Below are positions 25,214 through 33,147 of a DNA stretch of 34,994 nucleotides, one piece after another. The notes beneath the pieces were generated by a model. That model had not been told where the DNA came from. It searched no databases and saw nothing but the letters and a program-made list of their open reading frames with translations. The stretch's first letter is position 1. Every line of letters begins with the position of its first letter. The DNA is from JBGPTK01 sp041497605 (GTDB taxonomy: Bacteria; Acidobacteriota; Terriglobia; Acidiferrales; UBA7541), in NCBI GenBank assembly GCA_041497605.1, contig JBGQGW010000008.1:1-34994 (forward strand), in the 5' to 3' direction. The position numbers and the translations under genes are program-made.

Positions 25214-26115
25214 TCATCGGAATCGTCATCGTCTTCGGCGCTGTGGCCGCCGGATACAAAATGGAGCATGGCAATCTGCTGGTGCTTGTCCAGCCGGCGG
25301 AGCTGATTATCATTGGCGGGGCCGCCCTTGGAACCGTTCTCATCGCCAATCCATGGCATATTCTCAAGAAGATTGTGGCAGGCATCGGTGCGATTTTTGG
25401 CGCCTCGAAATTCAGCAAGCAGCATTATCTCGACTCCCTGAAAATGATGCACGAATTGTTCGGCCGGGCGCGCAAAGAAGGGCTGATGGCCCTGGAATCG
25501 GATAGCGACATGCCGGACCAGAGTCCGATCTTTTCCAAATACCCGAAGTTCCTGAAGGACCACCATGCTCTCGCCTTCGTTTGCGACTCCATCCGCATGG
25601 CTTCCAGCGGCGGCATCGAGCCGTTCGATGCCGACCAGATGATCGAAAACGACATGGAATCCCATCACCAGCAAGCCAGCCTGCCTGTCGCTGCCCTGGC
25701 CACCATGGCGGATTCCTTGCCCGGCCTCGGGATCGTTGCCGCCGTCCTTGGAGTTGTGATCACCATGGGTGCGCTGGGTGGACCACCGGAAGAAATCGGC
25801 CAGAAAGTCGCGGCTGCCCTGGTCGGCACATTTCTCGGAATTCTGCTGTGTTACGGATTGGTCGGGCCAATCTCTTCGAACATGGCCAAGGCGGCCGATG
25901 AGGAGCACGCTTATTACCAGGTCCTGCGCGTGCTCATCGTTGCCTTCATGAAAGGCACCGCGCCCAGCTTGGCCGTGGAGATTGGGCGGAGAGCCATTCC
26001 AGGAAATGTGCGGCCCGAATTCCAGGAAACCGAGAATTACATCAAAGGCAGGACCGAACCCCAGGCCGAAGCCGCTGCGCCGGAACCCGAGCCCACTCCG
26101 GAAGCCGCGGCTTAG
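25204..26115 (+). CDS. motA: Flagellar motor stator protein MotA
   Basis: A 303-residue inner-membrane protein that forms the proton-conducting stator with MotB. MFIIIGIVIVFGAVAAGYKM and QPAELIIIGGAALG match E. coli-type MotA helices. The cytoplasmic loop contains FSKYPKFLKD, and residues around DADQMIENDMESH carry the charged rotor-interacting stretch. DSLPGLGIVAAVLGVVITMGAL is the signature third helix with the conserved Pro. The C-terminal tail is Glu/Pro/Ala-rich. It begins within the last codons of the PAS-GGDEF gene and is followed 17 bases later by motB. No flagellar rod, hook or filament genes are in the window. Confidence 0.96.
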   Translation: MFIIIGIVIVFGAVAAGYKMEHGNLLVLVQPAELIIIGGAALGTVLIANPWHILKKIVAGIGAIFGASKFSKQHYLDSLKMMHELFGRARKEGLMALESDSDMPDQSPIFSKYPKFLKDHHALAFVCDSIRMASSGGIEPFDADQMIENDMESHHQQASLPVAALATMADSLPGLGIVAAVLGVVITMGALGGPPEEIGQKVAAALVGTFLGILLCYGLVGPISSNMAKAADEEHAYYQVLRVLIVAFMKGTAPSLAVEIGRRAIPGNVRPEFQETENYIKGRTEPQAEAAAPEPEPTPEAAA

Positions 26116-26132
26116 CGGAAACTCCCAATCGA

Positions 26133-26951
26133 ATGGCTACCAAAGCTCCCATCATCGTCGTCAAGAAGAAGGCCGCGCATGGCGGGCATCATGGGGGCGC
26201 CTGGAAGGTCGCCTATGCCGATTTCGTGACCGCTCTGATGGCGCTCTTCATCGTGCTCTGGTTGCTGAACACCAATAAGCCGGTCAAGGAAGCCGTCGCC
26301 GGCTACTTCAAGGATCCCAGCGGCACCTCCAGGAAAGTCGGCAGCGATATGTCCGGCGCCGGAGAAAATTTCACGGTCACGAAAGACAATATGGATCAGC
26401 TCAAGGATCAATTGGAAAGAGCGATCCGGGAAGTCCCCAATTTCGACGCGCTGAAAAATCACATCGACATGACGGTCACCCATGAAGGGCTTCGCATCGA
26501 GCTGACCGAATCCGAAAACGGCACTTTCTTCGACAGTGGCAGCGCCAAGTTTGTTCCCGGTAATGAAGACATTGTCATCAAGCTCGCTCAGGAACTCGGC
26601 AAACTCCCGAACAATCTGGCTATCGAAGGGCACACCGACGCCAAGCCGTACGTCAAGGGAAGCAGCTACGGGAACTGGGAACTGTCGGCGGATCGCGCGA
26701 ATTCAGCCCGGCGTTTGATGCAACAGAACGGCGTTCGTCCCGATCAAGTGACGCAAATTCGAGGCTTTGCCGATCAGCGCCTCCGTAAACCCGACGCGCC
26801 ACTCGACCCTTCGAATCGCCGCATTTCGCTGATCGTGCAGTATCAATCGAAAACAGATGGGGACGAGAACCCGGCTCCCAGCGAATCCAAATCCCCGGAA
26901 GCGAAGCCCCATGACTCGAAGACTCCTGACCGTTCTACCCGGCAGCATTGA
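26133..26951 (+). CDS. motB: Flagellar motor stator protein MotB
   Basis: A 272-residue stator partner of MotA anchored to peptidoglycan. The N terminus PIIVVKKKAAHGGHHGGAWKVAYADF closely follows E. coli MotB. The single transmembrane helix (about 28-46) carries the proton-binding Asp30. A plug/linker region follows. Residues about 150-250 are an OmpA-like domain with TFFDSGSAKF, IEGHTDAKPY and SADRANSARRLM, which binds peptidoglycan. The C-terminal tail is hydrophilic, rich in Pro, Glu and Lys. The ribosome site is weak, consistent with coupling to motA. Confidence 0.95.
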   Translation: MATKAPIIVVKKKAAHGGHHGGAWKVAYADFVTALMALFIVLWLLNTNKPVKEAVAGYFKDPSGTSRKVGSDMSGAGENFTVTKDNMDQLKDQLERAIREVPNFDALKNHIDMTVTHEGLRIELTESENGTFFDSGSAKFVPGNEDIVIKLAQELGKLPNNLAIEGHTDAKPYVKGSSYGNWELSADRANSARRLMQQNGVRPDQVTQIRGFADQRLRKPDAPLDPSNRRISLIVQYQSKTDGDENPAPSESKSPEAKPHDSKTPDRSTRQH

Positions 26952-26970
26952 AAACTATCTTTCCGCTCAA

Positions 26971-27019
26971 TCGAATCGAAATAATTGCCGGCGCCTTGCT
27001 TGCTTCCGCCTCGATTCAA
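26971..27019. terminator. Stem-loop between convergent motB and FHA-cyclase genes
   Basis: TCGAATCGA (26971-26979) pairs with TCGATTCAA (27011-27019) at 8 of 9 positions. An inner GGCG (26990-26993) with CGCC (27007-27010) extends the structure. Its position between two convergent stops suggests a bidirectional terminator. There is no T-tract. Confidence 0.4.
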
Positions 27020-27021
27020 TG

Positions 27022-28686
27022 CTAGCTGGCTGCTGCTTTCTGCTGCCCCGCTTCTCTCCACAGCACTTCGTACACTTCCACCGGCTCCAACTTTCCCTTC
27101 AGTTTCCTCGGTTCCAGCCGGCGCACCGGAAGTTGGCCCGCGAGTTCTAGGGAGGTAGTGCTTGAAATCAGAATTTGGTCCGGCTCAGCTTGTTCCGTAA
27201 GCCGGGCCGCGACGTTTACCGTATCCCCGATCGCCGTGTAATCAAGCCGCCTCGCGGCCCCAATGTACCCGGCCACGGCAGGCCCCGTGTTGATTCCAAT
27301 TCCGATCGAAAGAGGAAGTCCCGCGACTTCCCGCTTCATCTCCTGCGCCAAAGCCTGCATTTCAATCGCTGTTTGCACCGCCCTCAAGGCATTCTGTTCC
27401 TGCGCCAGCGGCGCCCCGAACAGTGACATCAGCCCGTCGCCCAGAAACTTGTCGAGCGTGCCCTCGTGCCGGAAGACGAGTTCCGCCATCCCTTCGAAAT
27501 AATGATTCAGCATTTCGACCACAGTGCCGGGCGGAAGCGATTCAGCCATATGCGTGAAGCCGCGAATATCGGAAAAAAGCACGGTCAATTCCTGCGTCTC
27601 GCCGCCCATGCACAGGTTCCCCGCTTCGGCGACGATTTTCCGAGCCACTCCCGGCGAAAGGAATCGTTCGAGCGCCGCTTGTTGGATCATCCGCTGCGCC
27701 ACTTCCTGCCGTGCTCGCACATGATCGATCGATAGTCCCGCTTGCGCCGCAATCACCGCAAACACGTTCAAGTCTTCCTGTGAAAAAACGCTGCTCATGT
27801 TCAGGTTGTCCACGTAGAGGAGGCCGTGGATTCGATCGTGGCTGCTCAAGGGAGCGCACATGGCGGATTGCACGCCCGCGAGCGTCAAACTTTCGCTGGT
27901 TCGAAACCGTGCATCGGCCTGCGCATCTTGCACCACCAGCGGCAATCCTTCCTCCATCACCTGCCGGATGATGCTTTGCGACAGGATCATTTGCGGGCCA
28001 TGGTCGCTCGGGCGCGAATTCCGGTAGCGCACCAGCGCCGGCAGAAAGTTGCCGCGTTCGTCGAGCAGCATCGCGCAGCCGCGTTCGGCCCCTTCGATTT
28101 GAAGCGCCAGATCCTGAACGCGGTCCACCACTTCCTCGATCGTTCCCAGCGCCGCCAGTGTGCGGCTGACGTTATACAAAAGAGTGAGCAGTCCGTTCTC
28201 ATGTTCCAGCGAGTTCAATCGCTGTTCGATGCCCCGCGGCAGGCTGGGAGCGCCCGGCGGCGTCAATGGCTGGCCGAATCGCCGGGCAGGAGTTGTATCC
28301 CGGATCATCGAGGTCGGCGGCTGCTGGGCCTTGAGCATCTGCGTCAGTCTCGAAGGCATTTTGGTGGGCGTATGCACCACCAGGGGCCGCGACTCGGGGG
28401 CCTCAAAGCGCAGCGTGTAGACACCCAGCGTAATCGTGTCGTTATTCTTCAGGATGGCTTCTGGAACCAGCACGCCGTTCACTCCGATCCCATTCGCGCT
28501 ATTCAGGTCGACAATTCTCCAGCCGCCGTTGCGCGCCGGCAGAAATGTCGCATGCCGTCGCGAAACGCTGGAATCCTGCAGGATCAGGCCATTGATCTCT
28601 CCGCGCCCCACTTGCACCGCATGGGATTCCGGCAGTTCGAACATGCGGGCTTCTTCATCGGCGCGTTGGATGATCAGGCGGGGCAT
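27022..28686 (-). CDS. FHA-GAF class III adenylate/guanylate cyclase
   Basis: A 554-residue cytoplasmic protein. Residues 1-95 form an FHA phosphothreonine-binding domain with GR at 28-29, SRRH at 42-45 and SANG...NG at 63-71. A linker follows. Residues about 180-335 are a GAF domain (ERGCAMLLDERGNFLPALVRYRN, LYVDNLNMSSVFSQEDL). Residues about 355-540 are a class III cyclase with LFSDIRGFTHM, DKFLGDGLMSLFG (metal Asp and purine-selecting Lys) and NVAARLTEQ (Asn and Arg). AGGAG seven bases before ATG 28686 supports the start. It is the third gene of an operon led by a Ser/Thr kinase, whose phosphorylated Thr the FHA domain may read. Confidence 0.93.
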   Translation of the reverse strand: MPRLIIQRADEEARMFELPESHAVQVGRGEINGLILQDSSVSRRHATFLPARNGGWRIVDLNSANGIGVNGVLVPEAILKNNDTITLGVYTLRFEAPESRPLVVHTPTKMPSRLTQMLKAQQPPTSMIRDTTPARRFGQPLTPPGAPSLPRGIEQRLNSLEHENGLLTLLYNVSRTLAALGTIEEVVDRVQDLALQIEGAERGCAMLLDERGNFLPALVRYRNSRPSDHGPQMILSQSIIRQVMEEGLPLVVQDAQADARFRTSESLTLAGVQSAMCAPLSSHDRIHGLLYVDNLNMSSVFSQEDLNVFAVIAAQAGLSIDHVRARQEVAQRMIQQAALERFLSPGVARKIVAEAGNLCMGGETQELTVLFSDIRGFTHMAESLPPGTVVEMLNHYFEGMAELVFRHEGTLDKFLGDGLMSLFGAPLAQEQNALRAVQTAIEMQALAQEMKREVAGLPLSIGIGINTGPAVAGYIGAARRLDYTAIGDTVNVAARLTEQAEPDQILISSTTSLELAGQLPVRRLEPRKLKGKLEPVEVYEVLWREAGQQKAAAS

Positions 28687-28695
28687 CGTGCGCTC

Positions 28696-29349
28696 CTATC
28701 TCGTTCTCACCATGTCGGAAAACTGAAGAGGGGAACTCGGCTTATTGAACACGATTTTCGTAAGCGAATTATGAGCGTCCAAAATCTGGATAATTTCCAA
28801 CACGCCAATCTCAACACCAGGAATATTCGACCGGTAGACGGAGAACTGCTGCCCCAGTCGCACTCCGTCGCTCGATCCCAGGCTGATTGTTGCTCCCGTT
28901 TCGTCCACCTTCGTCACGTAGCCCTCGAGTCCTCCGGATTGCGCAACTGGCGCGGCACTCTCGCGCGGCGACTGCGCAGCATTCATCTGCCGGATCGTGT
29001 CCGCCAGGCTGGACATGACCTGGCGCACCTGGGCCACGTCCGATTTCAATCCCAGCAAATCGTTTTGCGTGTTCAGCCGCAATGACGTCAGGGATCCGTC
29101 GGTCGTTTTCACGAAATTTTGCGTGTCTTTTGCCGTATCGCTCAGGACGGTTTGTTGCTGCTTCAATTGATTCGCCTGCGATTCCACTGCCGTAACCCGT
29201 TCGTTCAGCTTGTCCAGCTTGTCGTTCAGTTTGCCGAACTCCTCGATCAGGTACCGGTGAAGCGTCTCATCTTTCTGCTTCTGTGCCCGGCTTTCCGGCG
29301 CAACGAGCAGTGCCAGCGCCACTGCCACAAGAATAGACATCCCTCTCAT
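28696..29349 (-). CDS. Exported coiled-coil protein with C-terminal beta domain
   Basis: A 217-residue protein. ATG 29349 has AGGAGG upstream; the frame extends to 29418 but would overlap the kinase. Residues 1-22 are a signal peptide ending SRAQ. Residues about 28-130 form a long coiled coil (KLNDKLDKLNERVTAVESQANQL). Residues about 143-217 are beta-rich, with GYVTKVDETGATISLGSSDGVRLGQQFSVYR and PGVEIGVLEIIQIL. This resembles the small barrels seen at the C terminus of FlgT-like and other envelope proteins; that resemblance is a guess. It lies 46 bases after the kinase and 9 before the FHA-cyclase. It may link the kinase's periplasmic part to the envelope. Confidence 0.8.
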   Translation of the reverse strand: MRGMSILVAVALALLVAPESRAQKQKDETLHRYLIEEFGKLNDKLDKLNERVTAVESQANQLKQQQTVLSDTAKDTQNFVKTTDGSLTSLRLNTQNDLLGLKSDVAQVRQVMSSLADTIRQMNAAQSPRESAAPVAQSGGLEGYVTKVDETGATISLGSSDGVRLGQQFSVYRSNIPGVEIGVLEIIQILDAHNSLTKIVFNKPSSPLQFSDMVRTR

Positions 29350-29395
29350 CTGTGTTCCTCCTGGTTTCGTTTGAAGGCCTGCGGTGAGAAAGCCT

Positions 29396-31657
29396 CTACG
29401 GCTTGGCCAGCACCTCATTCACGTCTTGGACCTGACTTGCATTCACGACGATTGTCTTCTGAATCGCTTTATAGCCCCTCAGGTACAGCGTCAGCACATA
29501 TTGCCCGGGCGGCAATTTCAAAAGCGCCGGCGAGCGCTGCCCCATGCTCTTGCCGTTCACCACTACGTCGGCTCCGGGCGGAACCGTCTTAACATTCACC
29601 CAAGCGTCCGTCGAGGCCGTCGCGGTCACCGGCGGCAAAGTCACACTCCATTGCAACATTTGATCCGCCTCCAGCGCCGCCGCCTTCTCGGCGTCCCGGT
29701 AACCGGCCTTCTGCACGCGGATGGAATAGTTGCCGGGCGGCAAAGTGATTTCGGCGGGGGACTGCTGCGCTCGCCGCTGGCCGTTGATATAAATATCGGC
29801 GCCAGCCGGTTGCGTGACCACCACGATGCTTCCGCGCAGTGGCTGCAGGCTGATCTCCTTTGCCACGATGCTTCCGGCGCGCACTTCCAATATGCGCCGC
29901 TCGATTTGGTAGCCGGCCAGGTTCACTTCCATCGTGTAACGTCCGGGCAATAGGTCCTCGAAACGGCAGGGCGTCTTGCATTCTTGGTTCGCCTTCCCAT
30001 CGGGCCCTTGCAGGACGGCCCGCGCGCCCATCACATCGGTCAGCACTTCCACCTCTCCTTTGCCCGATGCAGTTCTGGGTTTCCCTTCTTCATCGGGCGA
30101 ATCTGGGGCAGCGGTGCTGGCGCGCGCGATTTGTGTGCGGTCCTTCCATGCGAGTCCGGTGGGCAATCCCCGGAGCTGCTTCAGGAGTTGTTCATGCTCG
30201 GAGCGCGTCAAGGTTCCGGAAACGCTCAAACCATTTTCTGCAATTTCCACCCGCACCTTTTTCGACAGGCCCGCGCGCTCCAACTGTTTCTGGACTTGCG
30301 ATTGCTCTTGGGTTAGATCCGGCTCGGTGGCCGGCGCGGTTGTTCCCGCTACGCTGTTCGACGTTGGTTGCACGGGCGGGTTGGTGGTTGCGGGGGCCGC
30401 CCCATCTGTGTGCAGCACATCCACCGGTGGCTCCGCGGGCGGGGGCGCGGGGTTATTCGTGGCCGCCTGAGTTGTGCCCTGAGTTGTGCTTGATGCGCCT
30501 TGCGCGGAACCAAACAGATCTGCCCGGATTCGCCGCAGTCCATCGTGCAGATTCGGCCAGGCCATCACTCCGCCGCCGGCAATAATCACCACAAGGAGGA
30601 GCACGATTCCGCCCAGGTAGCCGTGGCTGCTTCGTTGCGGCTTGGATTGCAGCGGCGCGGCTGCTGGGGGTGGTGACGTGAACGGATAGACCGGAGTGTT
30701 TTGCTGCGCGGGCGGTTGGGGAGACCGGCTCGGCGCATTTCCTTCGAACCGGCGCATCGGTGGTGGGCTTTGCGCTGGCGCAGGATGCGCGGGAGCAAGC
30801 CTCGCCATTTTCACCGTGTCTTCCGCGTTGCTCTCGATGTTCCCATAATTTTGCAGCGCATCCCAGAATTCCTGGCACGTTGCGTAGCGCGACCCGGGAT
30901 CTTTGGAGAGCGTCTTGGTTACGATGAAGTTCAGCCCGGATGGAATGGACGAATCCAGTTCCCGCGGCGGGATCGGATCGATGTTCACGATCTTATAGAT
31001 CACCGTCGTCACGTTTTGCCCGGGAAACGGTTTCTCGCCCGTGATCAACTCATAGAGAATCACGCCCAGCGAAAAAAGATCCGAGCGCCCGTCCACCAAT
31101 TTCCCCTTGACCTGTTCCGGCGACATGTAGCTCGGAGTGCCTACAATGTGACCGCTCTGCGTCGTTCCCAGTTGCATGATTTTCGCCGTGCCGAAGTCGG
31201 TGATCTTCAGCGTGTCGTCCGCCGTCAGGATCATGTTGGCAGGCTTGATGTCGCGGTGAATCACGTTGTGCTGATGAGCCGTGCCCAGCGCCGAGCACGC
31301 TTGCTCCATCAACTTCAAAATGCGGGGCAGCGGGAAAATTTGTTTCTGATCGAGCCGTTCCTGCAAGCTGGGCCCGTCCACATGCTCCATGGTGATGTAG
31401 AACAGCCCTTCGTCTTCGCCGGCGTCATACACCGAGACGATATTCGGATGTGTCAGCGACCCGGCGGCGCGCGCCTCCGTTTGAAAGCGGTTCAGCAGCT
31501 CCGCATGGCTCATTCCGGAGCCGCCCGCATTCAATCGCAGGGTCTTCACCGCCACGTTGCGGCCGATCACCGGGTCAAACGCTCGATAAACCACACCCAT
31601 AGCGCCACGCCCGAGTTCTTCGAGCAATTGATAGCGCCCGGCTTTAAGAGGTGCCAC
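29396..31657 (-). CDS. Transmembrane Ser/Thr protein kinase with BON-like region and PEGA repeats
   Basis: A 753-residue Hanks-type kinase. GTG 31657 is chosen because a G-rich stretch precedes it; a TTG seven codons upstream is also possible. The kinase domain (about 9-275) has GRGAMGVVY, VAVKTL (K38), HRDIKPANM (D136), DFGTAK (D154) and SYMSPEQV, so all catalytic residues are present. A Pro-rich juxtamembrane stretch follows, then one transmembrane helix at about 345-367 and a low-complexity Thr/Pro/Ala linker. A BON-like segment lies at about 440-485 (VRVEIAENGLSVSGTLT). Three PEGA repeats (about 532-753) each carry the PPGxY-L-x-GY pattern. The PEGA part should be periplasmic and may sense envelope ligands. 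It heads the operon with the coiled-coil protein and FHA-cyclase. Confidence 0.94.
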   Translation of the reverse strand: MAPLKAGRYQLLEELGRGAMGVVYRAFDPVIGRNVAVKTLRLNAGGSGMSHAELLNRFQTEARAAGSLTHPNIVSVYDAGEDEGLFYITMEHVDGPSLQERLDQKQIFPLPRILKLMEQACSALGTAHQHNVIHRDIKPANMILTADDTLKITDFGTAKIMQLGTTQSGHIVGTPSYMSPEQVKGKLVDGRSDLFSLGVILYELITGEKPFPGQNVTTVIYKIVNIDPIPPRELDSSIPSGLNFIVTKTLSKDPGSRYATCQEFWDALQNYGNIESNAEDTVKMARLAPAHPAPAQSPPPMRRFEGNAPSRSPQPPAQQNTPVYPFTSPPPAAAPLQSKPQRSSHGYLGGIVLLLVVIIAGGGVMAWPNLHDGLRRIRADLFGSAQGASSTTQGTTQAATNNPAPPPAEPPVDVLHTDGAAPATTNPPVQPTSNSVAGTTAPATEPDLTQEQSQVQKQLERAGLSKKVRVEIAENGLSVSGTLTRSEHEQLLKQLRGLPTGLAWKDRTQIARASTAAPDSPDEEGKPRTASGKGEVEVLTDVMGARAVLQGPDGKANQECKTPCRFEDLLPGRYTMEVNLAGYQIERRILEVRAGSIVAKEISLQPLRGSIVVVTQPAGADIYINGQRRAQQSPAEITLPPGNYSIRVQKAGYRDAEKAAALEADQMLQWSVTLPPVTATASTDAWVNVKTVPPGADVVVNGKSMGQRSPALLKLPPGQYVLTLYLRGYKAIQKTIVVNASQVQDVNEVLAKP

Positions 31658-31979
31658 TGGGATGCACCCCCGGAACAAAGTTTCGGTATCGGGGCCCGCC
31701 AGATACAGTTGGTGGAACTCGAGCAGTCAGATACAGACAGACCGGAAGGACTCACAATCCTTCATCGGTTCGAAGGGGACTTTATCGCCTGGTTTACTGG
31801 CCGAGACCTACCCTCTCGGTTTGGCCAGAGGATACGCCTCGCCGTCGCTCGCGTCAATCTTCGCTCGCCCCCGGCTGGCTCTGTGGAATTCCCATGCAGT
31901 TACGTCGATGAGGAGTTAAATTCAGCCCGCTGGCTCTCTTGGTTTTCTCCGGAGCAGACTCAAGTGCGGCGCGTGCTTG
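31658..31979. other. Intergenic region upstream of the kinase operon
   Basis: No supported gene lies in these 322 bases. TATCTG-like hexamers occur twice on the minus strand, and GAAGGA (31745-31750) pairs with TCCTTC (31758-31763) in a small hairpin. The promoter of the kinase operon is probably here, but no element is convincing. Confidence 0.4.
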
Positions 31980-32846
31980 CTATCGAATGTGCGCTACGCG
32001 ATCTTTCGTGGGAAATTTTTGAAATTGCAGCATGTCGTGCCCCGGCACTACTCGATCGGCTGATCCCGCAAGTTGCACCATGCGTGCCTGCGCCGCCAGG
32101 TTCGCCGCATGGTCCTCGGGCAAAAATGTCGCGATCGATGCGTGAGTCTCCAGATTGCGATACAGGTAACAATTGTCCGAAGCCAGCACGAACGGCGGAT
32201 TTCCATCCACCCGAATGTACTGCGATGCGTACGTGTGCCGCGCTCCCGTATACACGCGAATCCCGGGCAGAATCTCCACGTCGTCGCCTGGAATCAGATG
32301 CACTTTTCCATCCAGATTCCGCTTCACCAGCGCCAGCATGTCGTCGGGATCGATTCCGCCGTGATGTCCGCTCGCTTGCCAGGCTGCGCCGGTGTAGTAT
32401 TCGTATTCTGCCTCTTGGATCCACACCGCCGCTTTCGGAAACAGGTCGATTCCTCCGATGTGATCCCAATGCGCGTGGCTGATGATGATGTCCGTCACTT
32501 CTCCAGGATCAACTCCCGCAAGCCGCACCACTTCCTCGGGGCTTTTGAACTCCACCACATGAAATCTGTCCACCCATATCTGTCGGTGGAATCCGCTGTC
32601 AAACAGAATGGTGTGTCCGCCCCCGCGAATCAGCCAGATCACCATCGCGATGTCCACTTTCTCATCCTTCGGCGCCCCCACCACCAGTCCCGCCACCGGA
32701 AACTCCCGCACCGTGGCATATCGAATCGCATCGATCGAGTACTGTGGGGCCGCGTCCGCGGGAATCCCCTTCGCTCCCACGCGGCTCCACGCTGAGGCAA
32801 CAACGATCAACGCCGCCACTCCCATCCAAGCGCACATTCGTTTCAT
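31980..32846 (-). CDS. Secreted metallo-beta-lactamase-fold hydrolase
   Basis: A 288-residue protein from ATG 32846, which has a strong GGAGGAG nine bases upstream; the frame extends to 32981 without support. A signal peptide covers about residues 1-25 (MCAWMGVAALIVVASAWSRVGA). The zinc motif HAHWDHIGG (H124, H126, D128, H129) is intact. Later ligands are likely in LASDNCYLY (Asp) and VPGHDML (His). The arrangement with DSGFH upstream resembles N-acyl homoserine lactonase-like or lactonase/esterase members of the family. The substrate is unknown; quorum-signal quenching is one possibility. It is upstream of, and co-oriented with, the kinase operon but 322 bases away. Confidence 0.9.
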   Translation of the reverse strand: MKRMCAWMGVAALIVVASAWSRVGAKGIPADAAPQYSIDAIRYATVREFPVAGLVVGAPKDEKVDIAMVIWLIRGGGHTILFDSGFHRQIWVDRFHVVEFKSPEEVVRLAGVDPGEVTDIIISHAHWDHIGGIDLFPKAAVWIQEAEYEYYTGAAWQASGHHGGIDPDDMLALVKRNLDGKVHLIPGDDVEILPGIRVYTGARHTYASQYIRVDGNPPFVLASDNCYLYRNLETHASIATFLPEDHAANLAAQARMVQLAGSADRVVPGHDMLQFQKFPTKDRVAHIR

Positions 32847-33147
32847 CCGGCTCCTCCGAATCACGAATCGTAACAGATTTCGTAGGCGCTTAATTGGATG
32901 CTTCGCCGGCCAGCAACGAACATCCCAATCCCAAAAACGCGCTGACCGCAATGTGATTTTTGTCTGATTCAACTCCAACACCTTCCCTCGCCTTTACTTA
33001 AAACTTTTCCATTTTGGCTGCTCGCCTGCGGGAAATCGTTTCGTCCAATGATATAGTTTCGCGCGTTGGGGTGAGGGTATGGGGTCCCGTCAGACAAGTT
33101 TTAGGTCCGGAATTTCACTCGAAAAAAGAAGCGTGGAGGCTTCCTTC
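32847..33147. other. Divergent intergenic region, MBL hydrolase and DUF2911 genes
   Basis: About 300 bases without a credible gene. A TACGAT -10-like element on the minus strand (32872-32867) could serve the hydrolase. TATAGT on the plus strand (33052-33057) could serve the DUF2911 gene, placing its start near 33064. No good -35 boxes are seen. Confidence 0.35.

Noticed and set aside
31745..31775. tRNA-like stretch: a 7-base loop reading CTCACAA on a short stem, followed by TTCGAAG
   Set aside because: The distance from the stem to TTCGAAG is too short, the T-stem does not pair, and no acceptor stem or D-arm was found.
30701..32482. 593-residue plus-strand frame across the kinase and hydrolase genes
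   Set aside because: It runs antisense to the kinase N terminus, the intergenic gap and the MBL gene, which all carry conserved motifs. It shows no domain of its own.
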